Origin: Ashinkailepas kermadecensis
Taxonomy: Eukaryota; Arthropoda; Thecostraca; Neolepadidae
Assembly (NCBI GenBank): GCA_034440615.1
Contig: JAOTOM010004151.1
Coordinates: 167,509 to 231,508 of the forward strand
Direction: 5' to 3'
DNA: 64,000 bases
How positions within the stretch are numbered: position 1 is the stretch's first letter; each line of letters begins with the position of its first letter. A program made the translations under genes and the position numbers. Positions 10,241-25,200 of this stretch are shown here, piece after piece. The notes below the pieces were generated by a model, which searched no databases, was not told where the DNA came from, and saw nothing but the letters and a program-made list of their open reading frames with translations.

Positions 10241-13200
10241 CTGCCCAATCCATCATTGTGAGCTTAACACGAGGCCAGGTGTAACACGCATTGTCGTTGT
10301 GCTACTGAGCTAGATACGAGGACGTTTGTAGGACAGTCTGGCCGAGCCGTCCCAACCCACAGCAAGGGTGATAGCTGTCTGGTGATCACACGATGCCCAG
10401 CAATTAGCTCATGGCTCAGGCAGACCAGCTACGAAATTTCACATCCAACTTCGCATGGAATAGCCAACTAAACAGAACAACAAATTGTCCCTGTAATGGT
10501 TGTGCTCATGCACTAAGTGTCCATACACTAGTAGAAGTTAATATGCTACGCATTCACAGTTCCAACCCACCTATCTTCTTCTATTTCGTTCTTCCTTCTC
10601 ATGTACCCCGGCATCACAAATGTCCGTACCCTACATGTGGCGGCTGTGTACGTAATAATTATCTTATTGGAGCGTGATAATACAACGCAATAACTCACAT
10701 GACTGTCCCCACAGTCTCATTTTGCATGGCGCCAATTGGCCAACTCAAAGCAGCAGCATTATGGCACGCCGGCTCTGGGTTGCCTGGACTTGGCGCCGCA
10801 TGCCAGCCTGGGCTGATAGACAGCTGCCCGATTCACTGCTGTTTTATATATTCCAACCGTTTTGCCCAACAGTCGCTGCCTATTCTAAATCCTATTAAGC
10901 TTTTGTCCCACAAAAATGCATAATTCATAATCAAAGGTGGTCAAGAATTACACCTCAATCACACCCCGTGTATCATGGCCGCAGCCAGAACGCATGTGAT
11001 ACCTGTCCACTCGCTCTGGAGAGCGTTGACCTGACCGTACCTCGTGTATCACGGCGGCAGCCAGAACGCATGCGATACCTGTCCACTCGCTCTGGAGGGC
11101 GTTGACTTCACCGTACCTCGTGTATCATGGTGGCGGCCAGCGCATACGTGACACCGGTCCAGGTTTCCTCGCTCTGGAGAGTGGCGCTGTTGAGCTGGCC
11201 GTCGGGCATCATGCCGTTGACCGCTCCCTGCCGGCCGCCCCGGAACTGCAGCACGTTGTGGTCGTACACCGTGCGCAGCGCCGTGGCCACGTGGCTGAAC
11301 ACCTGGCGACCGCCGGCCGGGTCACAATCATCATCATAAATAATGCAGCCGCTCAAATCTACGAGTTGACTTTCCATCCGGAACGTCTGTTGGTTAATAC
11401 ACAGGGATGACAACCAGGCGCGATATGAAACACAATAAGACATCACACTGAAACAAAAAGACACGTTGAATAGGTGGACGACGGTAACTAAATGAAACAT
11501 TACGTTATGGAAAGTGTTCTGCATTATACATGAACACTAAAATCACGTTCTCCAGGATCGACATCGATCTCGTTCAGCGGCTCTACACCTCGAAAGCTTA
11601 TCCGCCACCTGCCAGCCTCGGTTCTAATTTGAGGGAGCCTCCAGCTATTCGTCATGTCTTGTGTCGTGCTGCAAGGCCTCAGGGAGCCTCAATGTCGTGC
11701 TTATGTACCGAGCTTGCCAGGTGTCCTATGGTGTGCGTGACATCACAAAGGGTTCATGCTGTGAGAGCTTCTGAACTAAGCAGACGGTATGAAAATGCAT
11801 CAGCTGTCTGTTCAGCCACCTGAGACTATGAATGACATCAGTTATCCAACTGTCAGGGAAGAGAAGTGACACTCGAACACCAGGAAACAGAAGGCTGTGT
11901 CATGAAGGAGAGGCGACACTCGAACACCAGGCAGCAGAGGGCTGTGTTAGGGAGGGGAGATGACACACGAACATCAGGCGGCAGTGGGCTGTGTCATGGA
12001 GGGGAGGCGACACTCGAACACCAGGCAGCAGAGGGCTGTGTCATGGAGGGGAGATGACACACGAACATCAGGCGGCAGTGGGATGTGTCATGGAGGGGAG
12101 GAGGCGACACTCGAACACCAGGCGGCAGTGGGCTGTGTTAGGGAGGAGAGGCGACACACGAACACCAGGCGGCAGTGGGCTGTATCATGGAGGGGAGGCG
12201 ACACTCGAACACCAGGCGGCAGTGGGCTGTGTTAGGGATGAGGAGGCGACACACGAACACCAGGCGGCAGTGGGCTGTATCAGGGAGGGGAGGAGGCGAC
12301 ACCTGAACACCAGGCGGCAGAGGGCTGTGTCATGGAGGGGAGGCGACACACGAACATCAGGCGGCAGCGGGCTGTGTCATGGAGGGGAGATGACACTCGA
12401 ACACCAGGCAGCAGAGGGCTGTGTCATGGAGGGGAGATGACACACGAACACCAGGCGGCAGTGGGCTGTATCAGGGAGGGGAGGAGGCGACACCCGAACA
12501 CCAGGCGGCAGTGGGCTGTATCAGGGAGGGGAGGAGGCGACACCCGAACACCAGGCGGCAGTGGGCTGTGTCATGGAGGGGGGAGGCGACAGCCGAACAC
12601 CAGGCGGCAGTGGGCTGTATCAGGAGAGGGGAGTAGGCGACACACGAACACCAGGCGGCAGTGGGCTGTATCAGGGAGGGGAGGAGGCGACACTCGAACA
12701 CCAGGCGGCAGTGGGATGTATCAGGGAGGGGAGGAGGCGACACTCGAACACCAGGCGTCAGTGGGCTGTATCAGGGAGGGGAGGAGGCGACACCCGAACA
12801 CCAGGCGGCTGTGGGCTGTATCAGGGAGGGGAGGAGGCGACACACGAACATCAGACGGCAGTGGGCTGTATCAGGGAGGGGAGGAGGCGACACCCGAACA
12901 CCAGGCGGCAGTGGGCTGTATCAGGGAGGGGAGGAGGCGACACACGAACATCAGACGGCAGTGGGCTGTATCAGGGAGGGGAGGAGGCGACACCCGAACA
13001 CCAGGCGGCAGTGGGCTGTATCAGGGAGGGGAGGCGACACCCGAACACCAGGCGGCAGTGGGCTGTGTCATGGAGGGGAGGCGACACCCGAACACCAGGC
13101 GGCAGTGGGCTGTATCAGGGAGGGGAGGAGGCGACACCCGAACACCAGGCGGCAGTGGGCTGTATCAGGGGGAGGGAGGAGGCGACACCCGAACACCAGG

Positions 13201-16200
13201 CGGCAGTGGGCTGTATCAGGGAGGGGAGGAGGCGACACCCGAACACCAGGCGGCAGTGGGCTGTATCAGGGAGGGGAGGAGGCGACACTCGAACACCAGA
13301 CGGCAGTGGGCTATATCAGGGAGGGGAGGAGGCGACACACGAACATCAGACGGCAGTGGGCTGTATCAGGGAGGGGAGGAGGCGACACCCGAACACCAGG
13401 CGGCAGTGGGCTGTATCAGGGAGGGGAGGAGGCGACACACGAACATCAGACGGCAGTGGGCTGTATCAGGGAGGGGAGGAGGCGACACCCGAACACCAGG
13501 CGGCAGTGGGCTGTATCAGGGAGGGAGGAGGCGACACCCGAACACCAGGCGGCAGTGGGCTGTGTCAGTGGGAGGGGAGGCGACACCCGAACACCAGGCG
13601 GCAGTGGGCTGTATCAGGGAGGGGAGGAGGCGACACCCGAACACCAGGCGGCAGTGGGCTGTATCAGGGAGGGGAGGAGGCGACACCCGAACACCAGGCG
13701 GCAGTGGGCTGTATCAGGGAGGGGAGGAGGCGACACCCGAACACCAGGCGGCAGTGGGCTGTATCAGGGGGAGGAGGAGGCGACACTCGAACACCAGACG
13801 GCAGTGGGCTGTATCAGGGAGGGGAGGAGGCGACACCCGAACACCAGGCGGCAGTGGACTGTATCAGGGAGGGGAGGAGGCGACACCCGAACACCAGGCG
13901 GCAGAGGGCTGTATCAGGGAGGGGAGGAGGCGACACCCGAACACCAGGCGGCAGTGGGCTGTATCAGGGAGGGGAGGAGGCGACACCCGAACACCAGGCG
14001 GCAGTGGGCTGTATCAGGGAGGGGAGGAGGCGACACCCGAACACCAGGCGGCAGTGGGCTGTATCAGGGAGGGGAGGAGGCGACACCCGAACACCAGGCG
14101 GCAGTGGGCTGTATCAGGGAGGGGAGGAGGCGACACCCGAACACCAGGCGGCAGTGGGCTGTCTCAGGGAGGGGAGGAGGCGACACCCGAACACCAGGCG
14201 GCAGAGGGCTGTGTCATGGAGGGGAGGAGGCGACACCCGAACACCAGGCGGCAGTGGGCTGTATCAGGGAGGGGAGGAGGCGACACCCGAACACCAGGCG
14301 GCAGTGGACCGGGTCAGAGGACAGGCCACACCTGAATACTTGAAAACAGAGGACCGAATTACAAGACGCGGGTGTAGTCAGAGATGACAGAAAGAGGAGT
14401 TTGATCTTACGGAGACGGCAAATGACCAGATCGTCGGTGGGCGGACAGCGGGTGGGGGCATGTTCGGACAGGAAGGAGTGACGGAGGGACACAGTCATAG
14501 GAAAGTAACGAGGAAAGACAGTCAGACAGCACTACTAGACGTCGGAACACCACCACATCGGCTGGTGCAGCACGACCAGACCAAGTGAGCGGATACCTAA
14601 CAAGGGGGGGCGTACGGGGGACATACCGGCTCTGTAACGCCGGCGGAGCGCAGGTACCAGTGGCCGCACAGCTGGTCCGCCATTATGCACTGCGAGTGGA
14701 TGCCGGACGACGAGTCGAACTTGTAGTACGAGCCTGCCGGACACAGACGACGCCATGGGACTCAGCGTCGGGAACGACTGCACATAGATGGTGCCGTGGT
14801 GACCCACGGAGGAAGGTCGTACACAGTCGGCACCGCAGGGACTCGTGGACAGGGACAACCGTGCACAGTCGGCGTCGTCGGGACTCGGGAACAGAAACGA
14901 CTGCATTCAGATGGCGTCGTCGGGACTCAGGAACAGGAACGACTGCATTCAGATGGCGCCGTAGGAACTCACAGACGACTGCACTCCGACGGCGCTGTAG
15001 GAACTCACAGACGACTGCACTCCGACGGCGCTGAGGAACTCACAGACGACTGCACTCCGACGGTGCTGTAGGAACTCAGACGACTGCACTCAGACGGTGC
15101 TGTAGGAACTCACAGACGACTGCACTCCGACGGCGCTGTAGGAACTCAGACTACTGCACGTACAATCTGGCGCACACACAGGCCAGACAGACTGCGGCGT
15201 CAGGACGAGTTGGGATCCGTAATTCTGCGGCAGGTAGGTAGGTTCGATAGTTTGTTGAACGACATTCGGCTTTTTCTGTATGACTAAGATAAGGCCTGAT
15301 TTAAAAAGCTCGACAGAAAACACTCGTGCCTCGAAAATACAATGTGCAAATACATAATTGCACCAGTGGGCCTATATTGCTACAGAAGAGCCTTCAGAAC
15401 TCGAAGGATCTTCGAAACTCTTAGGCTGAACTGCGCCGTAGAAAATCTGGCACCAACCCAACTGTTTGATGCCACTAACTCGCCCAACCACTGCTCGAAC
15501 TATTAGTAGGACGTCATCGCCATCGCCCAGTCACTACTCTAACTATTGGTAGGAGGCCATCGCCATCGCCCAGTCACTGCTCTAACTATTGGTAGGAGGC
15601 CATCGCCATCGCCCAGTCACTGCTCTAACTATTGGTAGGAGGCCATCGCCATCGCCCAGTCACTGCTCGAACTATTGGTAGGAGGCCATCGCCATCGCCC
15701 AGCCACTGCTCTAACTATTGGTAAGAGGCCATCGCCATCGCCCAGTCACTGCTCCAACTATTGGTAGGAGGCCATCGCACACCTGTCCACAGTTTGTCGA
15801 CGTAGACGCCCTGCGCCTTGGTGAGGAGACTGCCGTAGAGGGCGTTCACGGCGTCGTCACGAACCTCCCGCGACATCTGCACCATCGCGTACACGGCCGC
15901 CACCCAGAGGCCGCCGCAGTAGGCACTGTGGACAGTCCACAGTTGGTGTCACCACATCACGACTGGCCTCTGTCACCGCAGGCGTTGCGGGAAACCGCAC
16001 CCCCGTCACCGGGCAGGGTCTCATCGGAGCCCCTCAGTGACCCACGTGATACAGGACAGGCCCGCTTCCCCTGACCAAGCAAGGTTTCATCTGGACCCCT
16101 CCATGACTCACGTGTCGTGGATCTGGTCCACCCTCGCCCTGACCAGGAATGGTTTCACCTGACCCCTCCATGACTCACGTGTCGTATGTATGGTCCACCC

Positions 16201-19200
16201 TCGCCCTGGCCAAAAGTGTCTCACCTGAGCCCCTCCATGACCCACGTGTCGTAGGTCTGGTCCGTCCCTCCATTCTGGCTAGACGGGGTCTCATCTGGCC
16301 CCTCCATGACTCACGTGTCGTGGATCTGGTCCACCCTCGCCCTGACCAGGAATGGTCTCACCTGGCCCCTCCATGACCCACGTGTGGTAGGTCTGGTCCG
16401 TCCCTCCACTCTGGCTAGACGGGGTCTCACCTGGGCCCCTCCATGATCCACGTGTCGTACGTCTGGTCGGGCATGCCCGAGTTCTCGATCATGCCATCTC
16501 CGTCGCGGTCCCAGCCGCGCGCCACGGCCATGACGGCCACACAGGCCGGCCACATGGCCTCCAGGTAACGGCGATCACTGGTGGCACGGTAGTCCCGGTA
16601 CACCTGTGGCGCGCAGCTAAACAGTACACCGGGGTACACAACAGGGGTGCATGTGAGATGGTACATCGGCGGCACAGCGGTGCACGGCACACCGAGATAC
16701 ACACCAGGGGTGCGTGAGGGGTGGTACATCAGCGGCACGGAGGTGAACGGTACAACGAGGTGCACATGTGTGACTGTACACCATGGTGCACATGTGGGAT
16801 GGTACATCGAGGTACACTAGTGGGGTGGTACACCGGGGTACACTCGTTGGACGGTACACTGAGGCACACACGTGGAATGGTACACCGAGGTACAAACGTG
16901 GTACGGTACACCGAGGTACACGTCGGACGGTACACTGAGGTACACACGTGGGGCGCTACACCGAGGTACACACGTGGGGCGGTACACCGAGGTACACACG
17001 TGTGACGGTACACCGAGGTACACACGTGTGACGGCATACCGAAGTGCACACGTGGGGCGGTACACAGAGGTACACTCGTAAAATTGTACACCGAGGTACA
17101 CACATGGGACGGCATACCGAGGTACACACGTGGGACAGTACACCGAGGTACACTCGTGGGACGGTACACCGGAGAGAAGGAAATACCAGTATGTATGTGC
17201 ATCACATGCATGCATGTATGCATAACATGAACGTACATAACATACTCCACGAGAGGTGGGATCATTGTTTATAGAAAAGTTGTACCTGTGTTGGGATCAA
17301 ATGAATATTAAATTAATAAAAACAATTTTGCATACACTGATTGATACAGAAACAATATCAGGAGCAAGAAAATAAGCGCTCAGGGCGCCGTATTTCAAAA
17401 GAGAAATGCCATATTAAACGTTTTCATACAAATAGAAGCTATATTTGGCAAACACTTAATGAGCCCGAGGCCAAGACATATCACTTTCTATCGATATTTC
17501 AGTTATATTTAACCCAGTAAGACGGTACATTTACACCCAAAAAATCAACAATTTCGGTGAACCACGGTATTCAGCTACTCCCTGGTTGCTGCAGTACTGT
17601 AAACACTGATATGTACACACACACAAATAAACAATGATATACAAGCTGCCGCTCGGTTGAACTTGAACTAACCTGTAGAACAAATTTCGGGTTGAGGTCC
17701 TTCCACGATGACACATCATGTATTATGTAGCTGTTGAGCTTGACGAATGGAACCTCATCTGAACGGTGCGAGAGGCCCAGAGTGCATGTTAGACCGAAGG
17801 TTGTCAACATTTCACAAGTCGCCGTAGTCGTGTTAGTCACCGTGGTCTATTGCAGAGGAAGCAAGCTGAAGAATACTACTAAATCCACCGTAGTTGATAG
17901 TTCACCACTAGCAATGTGCCACACGCAGGGGGCTAACCGGCCCCAGACAGTCACAGGAGTTTAGGTGGTGGTGGTGGTGGTGGTTATTGGTTTTACGACA
18001 CGTAGACCGTTGAGTCATATAGCATCGCCAATCTCTCACGCCCATTGGTCGCGGGCGAAGAGTAGCGACAGATGAGACTCGAACCCACAATCTTTCGATT
18101 GTGAGACGGGCAACTTGCGCCTAGACTACGCGTCCCCTAGGAGTTTAGGTGCACAACATATTGGGCGGCAGGAGCTCTACGATGTGAGCGCAACAAGGCA
18201 TATGCCAGGAACAGAACTACCTCAAGGTGCAGCACGCCAGTCGGCAGGTAGACATCGGCGCGGAGCCACACAACAACCAGGTGACGACAGATAGAGTGGG
18301 CCCTCACGCGGAACAGAAACAGACGTACACCAGAGCGGCGCTGCACACAGACCGGGCATCGGGCTACTTCACGGCGCAGCACTGGCGCACGTAGCAGCAA
18401 CATCTGGGCATGTGACAACTGTCGGCCGAAAACCTGCCCAAATCTGGGCAGCACTGCCGCACGTAGCAGCAATATCTGGGCATGTGACAACTGTCGGCCG
18501 AAAACCTGCCCAAAATGACTCACTCGATTTGTATGGAAACGGGTCAATCTGCCGTGTATTAGCTAGTGTGCAGGCACTAGATAGCATTCTGGCCATGCAT
18601 AGATCACCACCACTGCTGTCGGAAGGCCACCAGGTGCCGGTGGTGTCACCTGCAGACCACGGGCAGCCAGCTACGGACGCTGGCCGACCAGCTGGGACAC
18701 TGCGGACCCGGAACGCCAGCTGGAAACTACAGTCCAGTACGTGACAGCGCCACGTCACGTACCGATCATTCCCGGGCTTCCCACGTCGTGCGGCACGGTG
18801 TTGGCCACCTTCCTGGGCGCCGCCTGCCCCGTGTACAGAATTGTCCGTTGTTCAGTGTCCTCCTGGCGGTAGGGATGGCAAGCTGTAACATAGCCAAGGC
18901 CAGTAGCCATTCTCACGCACACCAACAGCTGGCAATGCGAAGTGTTCTGCTGACTTCAGATTGCTGGGGCCACGACATCTAGGGCATTGGCGCTGGTTTC
19001 GTCCCCCTCTCTTTGAGTGAAAAAAACAATTATTTTCCTCTGATCACCACTGAGGAGCACAAACTTCGAGAACTTTTGGCCCCCAGCACCAGCAAAATTA
19101 ACGCCCTGGTTTCCAACCCTGGATTGGGACATACCCGGTATGCCCGAGCCGTGCACGTACGTGGCTAATACAGGATCCATTGGGCCGACACAGACCTGCG

Positions 19201-22200
19201 TAATAAACGTTGCCATGTCGTACTGCAGCGACAGCTGCAGGTGAGGCCACAGTTCGATCAGCGCCGCCGACGAGTAGAAGTGCACGTCGTACGTGTTGTA
19301 CATGATGTACTCGTGCGACTCCAGATATGCGAACCGACCGTACTCGCGTCTGAAACGGAGTCGCGACAAGAGTGACATGGCGGCGCTAGAGGCAGGTCAT
19401 GTGACAGTGGACAGGTCACTACATGGTGGCACTGGAGGCAGGTCATGTCACAGTCGCCAGGTCACTACTGGAGGTGGCGTCGGTAGACGGTGACGGACAA
19501 AATGTATCTCGCGCACGCTACCGTGAAGCTGTCGTGGGACTGAGCAGTGGCTGTGAGCAGATTAGTTGTTGAAGCTCAGAACCGTATCGACTGCATCGGT
19601 CATACGGCGTCGATAACTTCGTCAGCCCAGCAGATGGATGCAAACGAGTGTCAGTCAAGACGACGAATCGCATGTCACGTTGCCAAACCCCTCCTTTGTG
19701 ACGTCGCGCCGTCGGACCACCCGGTCATTACCGCACAAGCAATGGCGAGTTAATGAGGAGTATATCACAGAACATGTAACTTCCCAAAGGCATCGGCAAG
19801 GCTGCCCGAATTGGACAATTGTCGACAAATGCTCTAATGCATCCCGAAGCGAGACAGCGGTACGTCGTGCGGCGAGTGACGTCCCCGCTCGTGGGCAAGC
19901 CGGGGTCAACAAGAAACTAGCATGTGTCGCACTGGTATTCGTGCATAGCACCTAGGGCACAACGGCGTCTGATCACTGCCCATGATACACCGGTGTCGCG
20001 TAAGTGTATCTCACACACAGGCGACACAGCAGGCGACGCGTCGATGCGTCGAAGTTTAGAGGCGCATCGACTGCATCGATCAGGCGGCCTCGACGCATCG
20101 GATCCGTTGTGAGGATGACGCTCACTCAGCAGGACAGGGTTCGACAGTTCCTGGCTTCCTTAATCCATAATACCAGCTGGCATGTCACTTCCTAGAATAC
20201 AAACCCTTGACCTTTTGATAAAAAGTTCTTAGCAAGCGGTGGAAGGGGTCGGGCGCACGGAGCCCGTGCGTTACGTTTCTCCGCAACATCAGCGGCCTCT
20301 TTCCCAAAGATTCCCACGCGGCTCGGAATTCAGTACAAAAAGAACGTTTTATCAGCATAGGTAAAGGACGTGAGCTTAGGTAAGAAATTCTGTACAATTT
20401 GATTAAATGAATAAAACGTTCAAAGAGCCAGAAGGCTAATGCCAGGGTCGGTATTGATTATGTGTAGAATGTCACCAATAATTTCAATATAACTCAGCGC
20501 TTTGTTTAAAGCAACTAGCTCGGATGTTTATGTCCATCAGCAAGGACCGTGTACAAGCAAGGACAAGTGAAGTAAAATAACCAGCATAATAATGCTTTCA
20601 AAATTGACTTTCATCTGTAACAAGTACCTTATGCTAGGAGAGTTTGGGATACATGAAATATATTGTATCGACAGAGGGTGCCAAAGATGTCAGAGTAGTC
20701 TAACCTTAGCATATTTCTAAATAATGCACATTGCACGTGACGGAAAGCCACCTGAAGACAACAGAGATCAGAATGGGCAAGACTTTATTGTTGCTTAAGC
20801 TTCCTTGTTATTACATTCATTCATGATGAAGGAATGATAAAAACGATGAAAAAAATTCAGATGTAATCATATGATGACGAAATCATAATGAAAAACAACT
20901 CAAACCAGTACTATAAGTCAAATCGCCACACTCATCCTGGATGTAAACACAGCATTGAGATACCATGCAAGTGAATTACATTCTCACACTACACACACCG
21001 CAGTCTTCCGTACAGCACGCGATCGCCTCGGCACGCGTCACGCAACACAAGGTATGAGCCCCCAGGTGCAGTTGGTTATTTGGTGTCTAAGGTCGGGCAG
21101 ATTGTCCTCCCCAGGGTACAGGTGACAGGGTCCGTTACCTGGGGTCGCTGTCGGGTAGATCTTCCCCCAGGGTACAGGTGGTGGTGGTGGATTGCTGTTT
21201 AGGGGCACGTCGACAGCAAGGTCATTTTGTGCCCATAACAATGGTTAGAGAGAAACTAAAACGGTATGTCCTTCAAATAATCATTAGTGGAGGTAAAATC
21301 TTGGTTCATCAAGGACGATATATCACATCAAAGTTTGCGTGTCGAAGAAAAGTAAAGATGTTACCGGACGTCACGACATCCGAGTCGTCACTCAGAAACA
21401 TACGTAAGGAGTCGTTGCTCGCTCTTCCAAAGTATTGACGTCGTAGAGGTTCCAGTGTTGAACAAGCTACAATTACATGGTATACAGTAAGCAGGGCAGA
21501 ACAGCGTGGGCACAAGGGTCGGTCATCTCCAGACAGCAAGTATCTGTGTGTGGCTAGGGTATGTCCTATTCTTAGACGGCAGAGCGTAATTTCATCCCAT
21601 CGTTCGACCCGATACGATGATCTCCACAGCCCTAGTGTCGGCTTCAGGATCTTTAGTTTATTACATTTCGAACTCCAGGCTTGTTGCCATTCTGATCGAA
21701 TATACGATGATATATATGGGTAGAAATCTCCGGGGGGAGTAGTAACGAAACGACGCGGCCGCTGTTGACAGCTGCCTTCGCAGCCATGTCGGCAGCTTCA
21801 TTCCCAGCTAGTCCGACGTGACTGGGGATCCAGCAGAAAGCAATTGTCTTGCCCATTCCGTCTAGTAATTCTACAACTCGTAGAATTTTGCGGACAAGTA
21901 TGTTGTCCTGGTTGAAGGATTGCATTGCTAAAAGGCTGCTCAGCGAGTCTGTGAATATAACGTGCTTTGGTGTCTGATCAATTTGAATAAAACGAACAGC
22001 TTTCAAAATGGCATACAATTCAGCAGTAAAAATCGACGCATGCTTTGGTAGACAGAAAGAGCCAGAACCGGAACGACTGACATAGGAGCAGCCCACGCCA
22101 GACATCGACTTGGAGCCGTCGGTATAAGTCCGGGAGAAGTCATGGTATTCGTGTATTTTCTTGTCATTCGGAGACATCATTCGGAGACATCATTCGGAGC

Positions 22201-25200
22201 TCTGCTGTACTTATATCGCATTTTTTTTTAGCATGACAAGGCAATATCGATTTGTGGTGGGGAAAATCTGCCATGGAGGAGTAGTCGAAACAGCAATACG
22301 TGTCACACAACCGGGTCGGATGCTGCAGTTACGCAGCGTCGAGGCAATGCGCCAGCAGAACGGCATGATGCGCTGACTGCAAGACGACTGGCGTGTCGGG
22401 CAGATCATCCCCCCCCCCCCTCCCCAGGGTACAGGTGAAAGGGTCCGCTACCTGGAGTCACTGTCGGGCATATCATCCCTCCCAGGGTACAGGTGACACG
22501 ACCCGTTACCTGAGGTCACTGTCGAGCAGATCGTCTCCCCAGGGTACAAGTGACAGGGTCAATTACCTGGGGTCGCTGTCGGGTAGATCGTCCTCGCCGG
22601 GAGTACGCAGCCAGATGCTGCCGCCATCTGATATGTAGTAGAGCTCGTTGAACAGCGCAGACTTGTACCAATCGGGAAGACCACTGAAAAGCAGTCGCGT
22701 TAAGAACGTACCGTGGTCGGGTACCACAGCCTGACTGCCAAGCCAGAAGTACCAGAGCAACGCACGAGACCACGAGACCATCGTGTATTTATGCTGAAAC
22801 TGAAATAAAGACAGCTATGCCACTTGATGCTCAAACCGCATGCCATCGTACACTTGAACACCATAATACCTGCAATCACGTTGCTTTATAGTCTGTTAGT
22901 TATTAGGACTTTAGGGCGCATCGACTACATCGGTCATGTAGCGCCCAGCTTTATAGTCTGTGAATGCCAAAGAAGTATACTATTGGTCGAATGGAGGCCA
23001 TGAGGAAAAGCTACTGGTTAGTCACACATATAGCTTTTAAAAAACCGGCCATGGATCACCATTTATCAGTTAGAAAATAATCGAAAAACTGAACGCAGTA
23101 GATTGTGTAATATTACAGTGTGCATCACAATCCCCGATTGTAGTCTACCTCCGTTGGTTGGTTATTGGTTTTACGACACGTCGACCGTTGAGTCATGTAG
23201 CGTCGCAATCTCTCACGCCGATTGGTCGCGGGCGAAGAGTAGCGACAGGTGAGACTTGAACCCACAACCTTTCGATTGTGAGACGAGCATCTTACCCCTA
23301 GACCACTCGTCCCCAGTCTACCTCCGTACTATATAACCTTTTACCATTTGTCCCACATTGCCAGTTTGCACTCACGGATCGCTTAGGATCGGCTGCTGCC
23401 ACGCGTCGATCTCATCCTCCCAGCGTCGGTAGTTGTCCAGCGCGTATTTACACAGCTGCTCGGCGCCAGACTGCGACACGTCGAACCACTTGGTGTAGTA
23501 CCTGTGGGAGATGGTAATCATCGCCTTCAAGTCTAATGGTTAAGTGGGCTTAGTATTGAAGCATATCATGTAAGGATCAAACATCATGCGAGCTGTTTCA
23601 GGCCTGTTCTGGGTGAATTTCGCGACAGCCTATCGCCGGACATGTCCCGTGTGCATATCGCGACTAACCAATGGTATCAGCAGGACCAGTTCTGTCGCAA
23701 TTCGTATGCAAAAAAGCAGAGTCCATGTCATCATGAACAGTATGAACCAAATAACGGGTGGCGTACCATACGCCACCGGAGCATGGCTGCTATGATGATT
23801 ACATGACAAATCACGACGCTAAGGAGGATTAAAGCTAAAAACGGAAGGGAGGCAATTATAACAAAACGTCATCCATCATGCTCAGATATCCCTGTCTGGT
23901 CTGATAACTCACCGTTTGACCTTCGAGCCGCCGAGAAACCGCACTTCCGGCGAGTGCCATGCCAGGCACATCTCCAGAGTACGGCAAGCGCCGGCCGGCA
24001 CCGTCACCCTGGAGCTGACCGCCACACCCACGTCTGTCAAACACCGGGGCAACCGTCACACGTCTGTCAAACACCGGGGCAACTGTCACACGTCTGTCAA
24101 ACAACGGGGAAACCGTCACAAGTATGTCATACATCGGGCAGACGTCACATGTCTACCGCACACCGGAGCGACCCCACACGTCTATCACACACCAGAGCGA
24201 CCCCACACGTCCATCACACACCGGAGCGACCCCACACGTCTATCACACACCGGAGCGGCCCCACAAGTCTACCACACACCGGAGCGACCCCACACGTCTA
24301 CCACACACCGGAGCGGCCCCACACGTCTATCACACACCGGAGCGGCCCCACAAGTCTACCACACACCGGAGCGGCCCCACAAGTCTACCACACACCGGAG
24401 CGACCCCACACGTCTACCACACACCGGAGCGACCCCACACGTCCATCACACACCGGAGCGGCCCCACAAGTCTATCACACACCGGAGCGGCCTCACATGT
24501 CTACCACACACCGGAGCGGCCCCACAAGTCTACCACACACCGGAGCGACCCCACACGTCTACTCTATCACACACCGGAGCGACCCCACACGTCCATCACA
24601 CACCGGAGCGGCCCCACAAGTCTATCACACACCGGAGCGGCCCCACACGTCTACCACACACCGGAGCGACGCCACACGTCTACCACACACCGGCCCCCCC
24701 CCTCACACCGGAGCGACCCCACACGTCTACCACACACCGGAGCGACCCCACACGTCCATCACACACCGGAGCGGCCCCACAAGTCTATCACACACCGGAG
24801 AGGCCTCACATGTCTACCATACACCGGAGCGGCCTCACACGTCTATCGCAGACTGGAGCGGCCCCACACGTCTATCACACACCGTAGCGACCCCACACGT
24901 CTACCACACACCGGAGCGGCCCCACAAGTCTATCACACACCGGAGAGGCCTCGCATGTCTACCATACACCGGAGCGGCCTCACACGTCTACCACACACCG
25001 GAGAGGCCTCACATGTCTGCCACACACATGGGCAGCAGTCACATGCGCCACACACATGGGCAGCAGTCACATGTCCGTCCACACCGAAGCAGCCTCACAT
25101 GTCTGGTACACATATGGGCAGCAATCTCATGCCTGCACGCACATGGGCGGCACACCAGGGAACATCTGTCACGCTAGGGAAACAGCAGTCGAAGCTGCAA

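Noticed and set aside
12332..14387. Three overlapping plus-strand ORFs of 560-667 residues ([20 protein letters not shown] type)
   Set aside because: They are the same 50-bp minisatellite read in three frames. All lie antisense within intron 15 of the GBA2-like gene.
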